Shown here: piece after piece, positions 27,000 to 36,407 of the stretch
Position numbering within the stretch: the stretch's first letter is position 1
How the letters are laid out: every line of letters starts with the position of its first letter
Assembly: GCF_004799645.1 (NCBI RefSeq)
Contig: NZ_CP031308.1
Location: 62,001 to 126,000, forward strand
DNA length: 64,000 nucleotides
From: Natronorubrum bangense
GTDB taxonomy: Archaea > Halobacteriota > Halobacteria > Halobacteriales > Natrialbaceae
Direction of reading: 5' to 3'
The notes under the pieces: generated by a model
Databases searched by the model: none
Told to the model about the DNA's origin: nothing
The model's input: the letters and a program-made list of their open reading frames with translations, nothing else
Made by a program: the position numbers and the translations under genes

Positions 27000-27168
27000 G
27001 CCATGGAGACGTTACCGATAATCGTGAAGTGAGGGTTTTGATCCTCTACCGATGGCTGGTTACCCGGGTTCAACAGCTGTGAACTCCGTCAGATCCAACT
27101 CCCATGTTTCGGCGAGTTCCTGGAGAATCTCTGTTCAATCTCCACCTGAAGATGTGTTCTCATCGGAG

Positions 27169-28362
27169 TCACCAACAACTCTGACAGCCAAGTCTTCCCG
27201 CAACCATGCTGATCGAATTTTCCTCTGAGAGCTGCGTGTTACAACTCTTACAGTGAACTTCGTCGGTTACACCAGCACCGATCGCGTACGGTGCACGAAC
27301 AGTGTCAGTTCGAGCACTATCTCCTACTGTGAATTCGATTTCCCCACGTTCGTATGTCACAAGCGTAAAGGCAGAAGGTTTGGTATTCACGTCTATCGCG
27401 TGTCGGCGATAAATCTCCCGCTGCTTCTGAGCATATCCTTGTTCCTTTTTTTGTAGGAGTTCCTCCAGCTCAGTTTCGAGGTCTTCTTTCTCGGTTTTGA
27501 GTTCACGCCGCTTCTCAAGTGCCTCTACACGTTGTTGCTGAGAGTCTGCGTCGTCGACGGCCGTGGATAAGTTCTGAAGACGGTTCGAGAGAGCATCTAT
27601 CTCGCTGCGATGGTCGTTAATTCGCTGTTCCTGAAGCTGCCGGTACTCTTCAAATTCTGAATCAGCAGCACGAGATGCCGACTGACGAATTTCGTCGATC
27701 TCCTCCTGAACTCCTTCTACAGCGGCTTTCTGTCCGGTAGCGATTGCGTTTGCCAGCATATCCGGAGCAATCGTCACGTCGCTCTGGTCACTCCCTACAG
27801 TTACATCGTTACGCCAGGCTGATTTTGGGCTGAAAAACTCGTCGACAAGTATCTCTGTAACACCAGGGAGCTGATCCTTCGACTCAACGTCGATCGTCAC
27901 GGCTTCCAAGAATTGGGTCTGGTACTCGCTGACCGTCTCGACGTCAATGCGTACGAACACGCAGATGGCTGTTCGGTCATAGTACGGACTGAACGCCGCG
28001 TCTACGACTTCTACATCGCTCTCTACAATCCACGGCGGATATCGATAGTCGCCATCTATCATCGAGTCCATCAGGGCGAGTTGCCCGATAGAGGCCATCG
28101 CTGCCGCTTCATCGAGCAGCTGTTGTGTAAATTCGCTCTCCGGTGTCAGCACGCAAACAGAGTCCTCTTCCTCGTCTCGTTTTTCACTGTCTAGGGCAAT
28201 TTCGAACTCGCGGCCGTCGCTAAAATCGACGTCTACGTGGGTGGGTAATCGCACCTGCCATCGGTTTCCGTTCTCACGGACGGCCGCACCGAGATCGTTC
28301 AGATACTCCCGAGTGAAGGCCTCCAATGCGGATTGTGTCACCGCGTGAGTCACGTCAGTCAT
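27169..28362 (-). CDS. coiled-coil protein with C-terminal zinc ribbon
   Basis: The start is taken at the ATG 28360-28362 (MTDVTHAVTQ), which overlaps the helicase stop by 8 bases; the frame is open further upstream inside the helicase gene but reads as Arg/Ser-rich noise there. The protein has 397 residues: an acidic alpha/beta N-terminal domain of about 210, a coiled coil (about 225-330, rich in Glu, Gln, Lys, Arg) and a C-terminal four-Cys pair CKSC...CQSC. It ends in Trp directly after the last Cys. One base shift at that point would continue into an acidic tail (GDSDENTSSGGD), so the natural end may be slightly different. Tight coupling to the SNF2 helicase suggests a helicase partner or recruitment factor. 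The family is not recognised. Confidence 0.7.
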   Translation of the reverse strand: MTDVTHAVTQSALEAFTREYLNDLGAAVRENGNRWQVRLPTHVDVDFSDGREFEIALDSEKRDEEEDSVCVLTPESEFTQQLLDEAAAMASIGQLALMDSMIDGDYRYPPWIVESDVEVVDAAFSPYYDRTAICVFVRIDVETVSEYQTQFLEAVTIDVESKDQLPGVTEILVDEFFSPKSAWRNDVTVGSDQSDVTIAPDMLANAIATGQKAAVEGVQEEIDEIRQSASRAADSEFEEYRQLQEQRINDHRSEIDALSNRLQNLSTAVDDADSQQQRVEALEKRRELKTEKEDLETELEELLQKKEQGYAQKQREIYRRHAIDVNTKPSAFTLVTYERGEIEFTVGDSARTDTVRAPYAIGAGVTDEVHCKSCNTQLSEENSISMVAGRLGCQSCW

Positions 28363-30112
28363 CGTCTGCCCCCAGGTCGAAGCTCTCGAAGACGCCGCTG
28401 TTGAATTCCTCGACCTTCTGTGAGAGGTCCTGTTGTTCCTCAAGGTCGATCGCCATCGAGTCGAAGTCGTTCTCGAGATCAATCTCGGAGTCGGCGTTGG
28501 TTAGCCGCTCGAAGATTTCGTCTTCGAAGCTTCGCCCGGAGTCCTCGAGCCGGGTGAGAATCGTGCTCAGCTCGCCGACCGTCTGCTGGAAGAGATCGAT
28601 CTTGTGGTAGAGACGATCCAAAACGTACTCTTCGATTGTATCTTTCAACCCCATATTGAAGACGTACACCTCGCGTTTCTGGCCGATTCGATGAATCCGT
28701 CCGATCCGTTGCTCGACCTTCATCGGATTCCACGGTAGATCGTAGTTCACCATGATATTGCAAAACTGGAGGTTGCGACCCTCGTTCATCGCGTCAGTGG
28801 ACACGAGGACGCCACCCTCTTCCCGAAACTGGTCCACAATGTCTTCCTTTTCCTGGCTCGAGTGCCCGCCGTGGAACGCGTGAGTCGTGTACCCCTGCTC
28901 GTCCAGCACTTGGAGGACCTGACGCTGGGTCGGCCGGAACTGAGTAAACACGATAACGCGACCCATATCGACGTTCTCACGGACTTCTTCAACGATATCG
29001 AACAGTCGCTCCTGCTTCGTGACCGTGTCAATCGCGTCGATCTTGTCCAGGATGGTTTCGAGTTCGTCCCGGTGCGTTAGCTCGTTCTGTTCGTCGAGCA
29101 TTTTGAGAATCGTTTGTTCGAGTGCGGCTGGACTACTGACAACCTCCTTCTGGAGCAGCATCAACACCAACTTCTGGCCGCTGTCCTGGCTGTACGCACC
29201 ACGCACGTACTTCGTTACCTCATCATAGAGTTCCTTCTCCGCCTCGCTCGGTTCGAAGGTTCGCGTGTCGATGACACGGTCTGTGAAGTCAATGTCTGTG
29301 TCCTCACGGCGATTCCGAATCATCACTTGACCCAACCGCCGCTGTAACTCGTCTCGGTTCACCAGCGTCTCCTGATTGCTGTTTATGAAGTACTGATGGA
29401 ACGTGTCCCGACTGCCGAACAAGCCGGGGCGGAGCAAGGAGACGATGTTGTAGAGGTCGGTAAGCTCGTTCTGGATGGGAGTCGCTGTGAGGAAGAACGC
29501 GTAATCGTAGGTGAGTTTCTCGATGAGTTCGTAGCGATCGGTCTCCTCGTTTTTTACGTAGTGGGCTTCGTCCATGACGAGGACGTCCCAGTCTCGGGCG
29601 AGGACCATGGCCCGGTGTCGGTCGCTCTTCGCGGTGTCGATGCTGGCGATGATCCGATTATGTGCGTCGAATCCCTGGAACTCGTCGTCGTAGTTGCAGA
29701 CGAACTCGAGACCGAACTTCTCGAGGAGTTCCCCTTGCCACTGTTTGGCCAGCTGCGCCGGGGTGAGGATCAGCACCGAATCGTCAGTCTCGCGGTAGTG
29801 CATCTCCTTCAGAATCATGCCCACCTCGATCGTCTTCCCGAGGCCGACTTCGTCCGCGAGGAGCGCCTTCCCATCCATCTCGAAGAGAGCTCGGTGGGCT
29901 GCATCGACTTGGTGTTCGAGGAGTTTGACCTCCTCTTCGTCGACGTGCGTGAGCGATCGTAATTCGGTGTCCGGCTGCCCCGCAAGAAGGCGATTCGCCA
30001 CCACGGTCTGCCGGTGGAAGGGAAAATCGGAAATTCCCGAGGAATAGGAGTCGACAAGATCGTCCGGGTCATCGTGCGTGACCTCGATGTCGACGAGGTC
30101 CTGCTCTTCCAT
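28355..30112 (-). CDS. SNF2-family DEAH helicase/translocase
   Basis: The start chosen is the ATG at 30110-30112 (MEEQDLVDIE), since upstream codons read as hydrophobic noise with no promoter; this gives 585 residues. The motifs of SNF2 translocases are in order: LLEHQ, Walker A DEVGLGKT (87-94), LILTPAQLAKQW, DEAH in VLVMDEAHYVKN (about 176), FLTATPIQN, then the second RecA lobe with VIVFTQFRPTQRQV, STDAMNEGRNLQ and QRIGRIHRIGQ. Short RapA/DrmD-like helicases of this kind move on double-stranded DNA without a nuclease domain. The gene is divergent from a DUF1156 methylase and overlaps a Zn coiled-coil gene, a helicase-plus-methylase arrangement seen in several defence loci. Confidence 0.88.
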   Translation of the reverse strand: MEEQDLVDIEVTHDDPDDLVDSYSSGISDFPFHRQTVVANRLLAGQPDTELRSLTHVDEEEVKLLEHQVDAAHRALFEMDGKALLADEVGLGKTIEVGMILKEMHYRETDDSVLILTPAQLAKQWQGELLEKFGLEFVCNYDDEFQGFDAHNRIIASIDTAKSDRHRAMVLARDWDVLVMDEAHYVKNEETDRYELIEKLTYDYAFFLTATPIQNELTDLYNIVSLLRPGLFGSRDTFHQYFINSNQETLVNRDELQRRLGQVMIRNRREDTDIDFTDRVIDTRTFEPSEAEKELYDEVTKYVRGAYSQDSGQKLVLMLLQKEVVSSPAALEQTILKMLDEQNELTHRDELETILDKIDAIDTVTKQERLFDIVEEVRENVDMGRVIVFTQFRPTQRQVLQVLDEQGYTTHAFHGGHSSQEKEDIVDQFREEGGVLVSTDAMNEGRNLQFCNIMVNYDLPWNPMKVEQRIGRIHRIGQKREVYVFNMGLKDTIEEYVLDRLYHKIDLFQQTVGELSTILTRLEDSGRSFEDEIFERLTNADSEIDLENDFDSMAIDLEEQQDLSQKVEEFNSGVFESFDLGADDD

Positions 30113-30192
30113 GGTTTTACGAAACAGGTAGGTCAACAAATAGGTTGTGTAGAAGAAGTACACCCTGCGGAGTAATCTGCGAAGTGTAGTGG

Positions 30193-30199
30193 ATTTATG
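30193..30199 (+). promoter_or_regulatory. TATA-like box that favours the second ATG of the methylase
   Basis: ATTTATG lies 33-39 bases upstream of the ATG at 30232 but only 9-15 bases upstream of the ATG at 30208. This favours the downstream start, as do the two paralogues, which also begin with Met-Ser. Confidence 0.4.
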
Positions 30200-30231
30200 A
30201 GACTTCGATGGATTGGGAAGACATATCCACA

Positions 30232-32922
30232 ATGTCTAAGGAAACGAATCACTCTGCTGAGCGAAGTGAACGGAAGGAACTTCCGATTGAACGGGGCTTT
30301 CCGATTGAGCGAATTAACGAGATCGCCGAAAAAGAATCGCGGGCGAAGCAATGGTATAGGCCGGTATATACGATGCATAAGTGGTGGGCACGGCGACTCG
30401 GCTGTGTTTTCCGCTCCATTCTTCTCTATTCTTTGTTAGATGACCCCGAGAAGGTTGAGGTTCGAGAACCGGGCGAGAACGGCTCACTAAGCGACTATGG
30501 TGAGGGACATAGCGAAGTCCGTGAGTTGATTGATAACGTGGAGATGGTAGATCCAGAGAGCCTGTGGGAACTTTATCCGAAAGATGTTCGTGTGCAGGAT
30601 AAGAGAATCCTTGACCCATTTATGGGGGGCGGAACTTCGATTGTTGAAGCCACCCGTTTTGGAGCCGAGTCAATTGGTTCTGATCTCAATCCGGTTGCGT
30701 GGTTTATCACCAAAAAAGAACTTGACGCTGGACAAACAGATGTTGATGAGGTTCAGTCGGCATATGAAGATGTAAAAGAGGATGTCGCAGACGAGATTAG
30801 ATCTTATTATCGTACTGAATGTCCTAACGATTCTTCTCACGATGCAGATGTAATGTATAATTTTTGGGTGAAGGAGCTTGACTGCACGGCCTGCGGTAGC
30901 TCAGTCCCATTGTTGAAGGATTACCGTGTCGGGAAAGCACGGTACGCAGATGGTACAAAGTATGACGTGTTCTGTCCTAGTTGTGATTCAATAATTCGTG
31001 CGGATGATTGGCAATCTGAAACAACTTGTGAGGAGTGCGGCTACACCTATAACCCGAGTGAAGGGAATATCGGGCGTGGGAACTATTCGTGTCAAGATTG
31101 TGGTCAAAAGTATAAGATAATTGATGCCGTCAAGGAACAAGCCGGGGCAAATAAATCGCTCTTTGCGGTCGAGTACTACTGTTCCACTTGTAAGGAGAAT
31201 GGTTTACCGAAAGAGAAGGTGAAGGGATACAAGCCAGCGGGGAAGAGGGAAAAAGATCTTTACGACAAGGCAAGTGCAGAGCTTGAAAATTCGACTGAAC
31301 TAGAAAAATATATTCCTGACACTGAGATCCCCGTCGGGATTATGACTGATAGTACTGCGTTTGAGGGAAGTATCGGTGGGGGTCATAACCTACTTGCTCA
31401 CGGTTATTCCGAGTGGCGTGACCTGTATAATGACCGGCAGTTGTTACTGTTGGCCAAGTTATTGAAGGCGATTGATGATATTGAAGATCAAAATGCTAAG
31501 GAGTTCCTCTTACTCGCCTTTAGCGACTCTCTGAGCTACAATACGATGTTGACACGGTATCAATACGGATACAACAAGATCGTACATATGTTTAGCACGA
31601 ACTCATTTGACGTCCCTCAGGAACCTCTTGAGAATAACGTGTGGGGTGCTGAGCAAGGCGCAGGTTCATTCAGCGCTATGTTCGATATGATTGAGAGAGC
31701 GGTAGAATACGCCAACAACCCAACAGAGCGGTATCTACAGAATGGAGACACAGTTGAGACACCCCCATTCGCCACTCCTATCGGACAAAATTCAAAAATT
31801 GAACAGGCCGATGCAAGAAAAATGGATTACGATTCGGAGTTTGATGCAGTAATCACGGATCCACCGTACTATGATAATGTCATCTACTCCGAAATTTCGA
31901 ATTACTACTATGCGTGGCTTCGATTAATCCTAGAAGACGAATATGAGATGTTTCAACCTGAACAAACACCGGGAGCCGAAAGTATTGTGGCAAATCCCGC
32001 ACAAGGAAAGGGTACGGCTGAATTTGAAGACGATCTACGCGAAGCATTTGGAGCAATAAGTGACGCCTTGGTAGATGATGGGGTCTTAGCATTCACATAT
32101 CATCATAGTGACTCTGAATCTTGGGGTGAGTTACTTGAGGTTCTATGTGATGTTGGATTTGAAATCACAGCAACGTATCCAATCAACGCCGATCTACAGA
32201 AACACGGCACGAAGATAGGAGCAGGAGACTCAGTTGCGTTTGATATAGTAGTCGTTGGTAGACCAATCGAGGAACGTGGTTCGATTAGTTGGAACTCCCT
32301 TCGGCGCGATATCTATCGGACTGCCCAACGAACACAACGCCGATTAGAAGATAGCGACCGAGAACTTTCTAGAGGAGATATTGGCGTGATTGAGATGGGG
32401 GAATGTTTCAGGGAGTATTCAAAATATCACGGTAAGGTTCGAAGAGCGGGTGAAATAATGTCTGCAAAAGAAGTAGTGGATGAGATATACGGAATAATCC
32501 AACAAGGAAGTGATATTGGTGTAATCGATGTTTTCCTTGATCTTCTTGAAACTCCCGACGCCACCTACAACGACTTGAACAAATTGACGCGGGGAACGAA
32601 TGCCAGCTCCGAACAGATGAAAGATATGAATCTATACCGTAGAGAGAACGGGAAATTTATTCTCGGAACATGGGGTGACGAGAAGCGTATGGCCTACATC
32701 CAAGAGCGGATGAATGGCGACGACGAAGCCCTGAACGCCCTTGATAAGGCCCAATTCCTACGCTACCACTACGAACAAGGCAAGTCAACACAGAATTACC
32801 TCTCCAAATGGGACGTCGATGACGAACTTCGCGAACTCTGTGAAGGCCTTGCTGATGCGACTGGGGACGACACCTATCGGCGCATCCTTGGGGCCGATTC
32901 TTCGCTTGAGGACTTCTCATAA
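30232..32922 (+). CDS. DUF1156 Zn-ribbon adenine-specific DNA methylase (COG1743 type), copy 1
   Basis: The protein has 896 residues from the preferred start (904 from 30208). The N-terminus has the DUF1156 signature (LPIERGFPIERINEIA, MHKWWARR). The AdoMet-binding motif DPFMGGGTS is near residue 128 and the catalytic motif DPPYYDN near 543, as in amino-methyltransferases. Between them lie several CxxC pairs (CTAC, CPSC, CEEC, CQDC, CSTC, about 220-330) that should bind zinc. COG1743 enzymes are predicted adenine methylases in defence loci, where they mark self DNA. Codons in the first and middle parts are clearly richer in A and T than in the last 80 residues or in neighbouring genes, a sign of transfer or recombination. 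It is divergent from the SNF2 helicase. Confidence 0.88.
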   Translation: MSKETNHSAERSERKELPIERGFPIERINEIAEKESRAKQWYRPVYTMHKWWARRLGCVFRSILLYSLLDDPEKVEVREPGENGSLSDYGEGHSEVRELIDNVEMVDPESLWELYPKDVRVQDKRILDPFMGGGTSIVEATRFGAESIGSDLNPVAWFITKKELDAGQTDVDEVQSAYEDVKEDVADEIRSYYRTECPNDSSHDADVMYNFWVKELDCTACGSSVPLLKDYRVGKARYADGTKYDVFCPSCDSIIRADDWQSETTCEECGYTYNPSEGNIGRGNYSCQDCGQKYKIIDAVKEQAGANKSLFAVEYYCSTCKENGLPKEKVKGYKPAGKREKDLYDKASAELENSTELEKYIPDTEIPVGIMTDSTAFEGSIGGGHNLLAHGYSEWRDLYNDRQLLLLAKLLKAIDDIEDQNAKEFLLLAFSDSLSYNTMLTRYQYGYNKIVHMFSTNSFDVPQEPLENNVWGAEQGAGSFSAMFDMIERAVEYANNPTERYLQNGDTVETPPFATPIGQNSKIEQADARKMDYDSEFDAVITDPPYYDNVIYSEISNYYYAWLRLILEDEYEMFQPEQTPGAESIVANPAQGKGTAEFEDDLREAFGAISDALVDDGVLAFTYHHSDSESWGELLEVLCDVGFEITATYPINADLQKHGTKIGAGDSVAFDIVVVGRPIEERGSISWNSLRRDIYRTAQRTQRRLEDSDRELSRGDIGVIEMGECFREYSKYHGKVRRAGEIMSAKEVVDEIYGIIQQGSDIGVIDVFLDLLETPDATYNDLNKLTRGTNASSEQMKDMNLYRRENGKFILGTWGDEKRMAYIQERMNGDDEALNALDKAQFLRYHYEQGKSTQNYLSKWDVDDELRELCEGLADATGDDTYRRILGADSSLEDFS

Positions 32923-33193
32923 TACTATTTTTTCTAAAAGTCCTTTCCTGCAGATCTCCTGCCGCGCACCAACATAGAAGTATCCGCCGTCTCCAAACGA
33001 AGACGGAACGCTTGATTGCGCTGGGGTGAGCGCAAGTTCCGGCCGAAATCACATCACGGTTTGGGGCACCACACCGCCCGAATGTGACGCTGTCCGGTAA
33101 ATAAAAAACGAGCGAAATCGAGATGCCACCTGCCGGATTTAGATCGGAATCACTCGATCTTCAGACATATTCATGGGTATTTCTTGAATTCTA
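32923..33193. other. convergent intergenic region with two tandem hairpins
   Basis: A T-rich stretch after the methylase stop (about 32930-32938) may be its terminator; on the minus strand a T-run near 33100-33115 may end the ATPase transcript. Between them are two perfect stems: 32987-33006 (6-bp arms, loop of 8) and 33016-33035 (TTGCGCT/AGCGCAA, loop of 6). No gene is seen. Confidence 0.5.
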
Positions 33194-35053
33194 TCATTCT
33201 AACCGGAGATACGTCCAGAGTGGAATCTGGATGATCGGCTTCGAGTCGTCTGTATTGACGGTGATTCCTTCATCCAGCGCCGACCGCGCATTTGAAACTA
33301 CTATTCCGAATGCTGGCTCGCCGTCAAACGTCGCCTTCCCATCATCACTGAGCTCACCCCCGTACTCGTCTTGCTGTACGTATGCTCGTCTCTGCTTGGT
33401 GAAGGTGTCCGTCACAGGGCTGTACATCTGCTCATCGACTCTGTCCCGTTCGCTCTCGTAGGCATCGCTCTTGAGGAACTCCCGTAAAGCATCGAAATCA
33501 GGCGTATATCGACTCATCTGGAGTTCATCCAGAGCCCGGTTGTGAGACCACAGTATCGGAACGGGTGTACCGCGTATTTTGGGCACGAAGTCGACTGCAC
33601 CCTTTGATCCCACCCAGAACTTGACTACTCCACGCTTCGGATCGTGGGGATGGTTGAGTTCGTTCGACAGCCGGACCGTGTGATCGAACGCGACCGCCTT
33701 CGCCAGCGCCTCGTCTAGGCCGGGCTCACGCCGGAGGACGTCATTGAGATCGTTCCGACAGAACGCATTCGTGATTCCTGGATCGCGCAGGTAAAATCGG
33801 AGTTTCCGCGGTCGCTGATTGTCGTACTCCTGAGCCGCCGAAAGCAAGTGGAGTCTCGAGAGTGCACTGAGATACTTATCGCGGAGGGTTCGGCGATCGA
33901 CATTGAGAACGTCGGTTAGCTCGTCGAAGCGTACATCCCCGGTCGGGTGTTCGTGAGCGGTGAGGGCACAAAACCGCTCCAAGCCGAGTGCGTCCTTTAC
34001 CCCTCCAAGATTCGTCGTAGCATGAAGGAGGTCGTTTCTGAAGCCCATGAGTAGCTCTCGCTGATGGGATTCGAAATCGACATCGTCTCGTCCACGGATT
34101 ATGTCGACAAACTGCTCCTCGTCAATCGAGACGTCGTCTCCGGCGATCCGGAGCGTCAGCATTCCCCCGCTCGTGCAGTAATTCGCGATCTCCCGCCGGA
34201 CCGTCGATGAGTCTGTAATGGCGTCACCGTTCTGGGCTTCAATTTCGGCTACGAATCGGTCAGCGTCCCCCGTTTCGACAGCCTCTCGCAACGCCTTTCG
34301 AACTGCGCTCTCATCGAATCGTTCAGTTGATGGTGCGAGTTCAATATCCCGGTATCGCATCTTGAGAAAATCGGAGAAGCCCATTGGATACAACATACGT
34401 GTCTCACCGAACGGTCCTCCGTTCACATCTGCAACGCCAGTTTCCTCAAATCGTTCCCGTACGGCGCTCCTCGAAAGCGCCGTGAACACGATTCGGCGTT
34501 CATCGTGCTCGGCAATCACGTCTGTAAGAAGGCGTTCCCAGCGACCGACGTCTTGATTTCCACGTTTATTCGGGCGTTCAATCGTATGGAGATCATCTAA
34601 CAGTATGTAGTGCGGCGACGACCGAGGGCGCCGCAGGACGTGCGTCTCGAAGTGATCCACGGCTGCTCGGAGCTGGTCTTCCGGCTGAAGTTGGAATACC
34701 GGATCATCTCGAAGCGGAATGTACAGAACGTTCGATGGGGGTACGAGGTGGTCTTGAGCCTGTTCACGCCTGTCTGCATCTCGAACGAACTTCTCTACGA
34801 AATCCGGATCAATATGCGCAGAGACTAGTTGCTTGAGGAGGGCGCTTTTCCCAGCCCCGTCAGGCCCGGTTATGGGCACCAATCGCCGTCGCTGTTGATG
34901 CAGGTCGTCGTATGTCTGGTAAAAGATGTTCTGAAGCGATGAATATTCCCCGGTTAGGCTTGCCTCTCGACCGCGCTCCCACCACGGGTTGTATTCCTCA
35001 AGTCGCTGAATGAGGGTGTGCCCAGAAGTGAATGGTTCCGAGTCGAATGCCAT
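33194..35053 (-). CDS. AAA_14/DUF4143-like ATPase, 619 aa
   Basis: Walker A is ITGPDGAGKSALL (about 61-73) and Walker B YILLDDLHTIE (about 148-158), followed by IVFTALSRSAVRERF as the sensor strand and a winged-helix-like region (TDVLNVDRRTLRDKYL, about 395-410). The C-terminal part (KFWVGSKGAVDFVPK) resembles the degenerate PD-(D/E)XK region of DUF4143 ATPases. The start at 35053 gives MAFDSEPF. It is divergent from mcrBC with 118 bases between them. Such ATPases occur in many archaeal genomes and their role is poorly known; here it could be an accessory sensor of the McrBC locus or independent. Confidence 0.65.
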   Translation of the reverse strand: MAFDSEPFTSGHTLIQRLEEYNPWWERGREASLTGEYSSLQNIFYQTYDDLHQQRRRLVPITGPDGAGKSALLKQLVSAHIDPDFVEKFVRDADRREQAQDHLVPPSNVLYIPLRDDPVFQLQPEDQLRAAVDHFETHVLRRPRSSPHYILLDDLHTIERPNKRGNQDVGRWERLLTDVIAEHDERRIVFTALSRSAVRERFEETGVADVNGGPFGETRMLYPMGFSDFLKMRYRDIELAPSTERFDESAVRKALREAVETGDADRFVAEIEAQNGDAITDSSTVRREIANYCTSGGMLTLRIAGDDVSIDEEQFVDIIRGRDDVDFESHQRELLMGFRNDLLHATTNLGGVKDALGLERFCALTAHEHPTGDVRFDELTDVLNVDRRTLRDKYLSALSRLHLLSAAQEYDNQRPRKLRFYLRDPGITNAFCRNDLNDVLRREPGLDEALAKAVAFDHTVRLSNELNHPHDPKRGVVKFWVGSKGAVDFVPKIRGTPVPILWSHNRALDELQMSRYTPDFDALREFLKSDAYESERDRVDEQMYSPVTDTFTKQRRAYVQQDEYGGELSDDGKATFDGEPAFGIVVSNARSALDEGITVNTDDSKPIIQIPLWTYLRLE

Positions 35054-35139
35054 AGGATCCGTCTCAATCCCACGGTTAATCTACATAGGTATGTTTCTTT
35101 GTATTTCGCTAGCTCACGTTCTCCCGTCTATACATGTCG

Positions 35140-35147
35140 TTTTATGG
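35140..35147 (+). promoter_or_regulatory. TATA-like box of the mcrBC operon
   Basis: TTTATGGT lies 25-32 bases before the ATG at 35172 in the divergent gap between the ATPase and mcrB. Confidence 0.45.
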
Positions 35148-35171
35148 TACCCCTCCAACATTCTCTAACTA

Positions 35172-36407
35172 ATGAGTAGCGGGAAGCCGAGATTTGAGAA
35201 CTACGACCGTGAGGAGGCGGAGGAATTCAGTGGCTTCATCGTCAATTCAACCGCTTATGCGACTGATTTCATCAACCGAACTTCTGACCCCGACGCACTG
35301 AGATATCTAGTTGAAGATGTAGAAATCGACGGTCGCGTCTCTGGCAACCGTGACGATGTCCAACAGGCGCTATTGACTTCTACTGTCACTCCATTCGAAG
35401 TCAAACAGACTGTCGCCCAACGGAACTACAACTTGGGTGAGACACTCGTCCCGGATACAGTCAAGAAGAACGCGCTCACAGCTATCGAAGTCGGGAAGCC
35501 GATCGTTCTCTACGGCCCGACCGGTACCGGAAAGACATACTTCGCTAAGCAGCTTGCACTGGAGGCGTGCATCAACTACTCTATCCACACTGCGACGCCA
35601 ACGTGGACGCCTGCAGATATCACCGGTAGCATCCAACCGGAGACGGACAAGAATGGGGATATCAAGTACCGTCGTCAGGCTGGCTGCGTCTCACAGGGCA
35701 TCGAGAAAGCAAACGAGTATCAGGACAATTGGGGAGTCATTATCGACGAAATCACTCGCGCTGACATCTCCCAGGTGTTCGGTCCGCTGTATACTGCCAT
35801 CGAGGACGAAGACCAGGTGATATTCCGTAATGACGACGGAGACCCGCTCACGCTCACCGATGATGTCAAGATCATCTGTACGATGAATATGTCGGACCGA
35901 ACGGTGAACGAGCTCGACAATGCAATCACCCGTCGCTTCGCGATGATAGAACTCAGCCGCTACGGTGACGAGGAACGGGCCTCCCTGTTCGACCGCTGGA
36001 TCGGAGAACTCGGATCCGATGTGGACATTGATCGCGACAAACTACAGGAGCTCTTCGAGAGCCACCACCAAGGGATCAATGAGGGGACAACCACGAGCGG
36101 TGAGGACGGAATTATGGAGTTCGGGCCGATGCACTACGAAGACGTCACCCAGTTCCTCAAGCACGCCTGTGGGAACGGTGGACCGTACGCAGGTGAAGAA
36201 GACATCGCGGTCGGTCAGGCATTTGCGACCTATATTGCGCCCCGTCTCCTGAACACAGCGGCCTTGCCCCAGATCAATCGCCTTGCGAGTCACTACGAGA
36301 CGCTCGACAACCAGTTCGAAGCATTCGACCTCAGTCCCGCTATGAACCTCGCGAACCAGCAAGCAGAGGCTGAGGAACGCGAGATGGGCGTCAGCGCCTA
36401 TGAGTAA
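35172..36407 (+). CDS. mcrB: McrB-like AAA+ GTPase/ATPase
   Basis: The protein has 411 residues. Walker A is LYGPTGTGKTYFAKQL (about 113-128), Walker B GVIIDEITRADIS (about 188-200), and the sensor region CTMNMSDRTVNELDNAITRRF (about 236-256) matches the consensus of McrB, where MNTADRS and a double Arg are typical. McrB proteins form rings that hydrolyse GTP (or ATP) and translocate DNA for cleavage by McrC. The N-terminal 100 residues form a short domain that would recognise modified DNA; it does not look like the E. coli McrB N-terminus, so target specificity is unknown. The stop overlaps the mcrC start by 8 bases. Confidence 0.85.
   Translation: MSSGKPRFENYDREEAEEFSGFIVNSTAYATDFINRTSDPDALRYLVEDVEIDGRVSGNRDDVQQALLTSTVTPFEVKQTVAQRNYNLGETLVPDTVKKNALTAIEVGKPIVLYGPTGTGKTYFAKQLALEACINYSIHTATPTWTPADITGSIQPETDKNGDIKYRRQAGCVSQGIEKANEYQDNWGVIIDEITRADISQVFGPLYTAIEDEDQVIFRNDDGDPLTLTDDVKIICTMNMSDRTVNELDNAITRRFAMIELSRYGDEERASLFDRWIGELGSDVDIDRDKLQELFESHHQGINEGTTTSGEDGIMEFGPMHYEDVTQFLKHACGNGGPYAGEEDIAVGQAFATYIAPRLLNTAALPQINRLASHYETLDNQFEAFDLSPAMNLANQQAEAEEREMGVSAYE

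Noticed and set aside
27000..27110. Possible tRNA because of a GGTTCAA-like T-loop sequence
   Set aside because: No acceptor stem, anticodon stem or D-arm could be paired around it.
28363..28482. 40-codon upstream extension of the Zn coiled-coil gene
   Set aside because: It is Arg/Ser/Thr-rich shadow of the helicase C-terminus; the ATG at 28362 gives a normal 8-base overlap.
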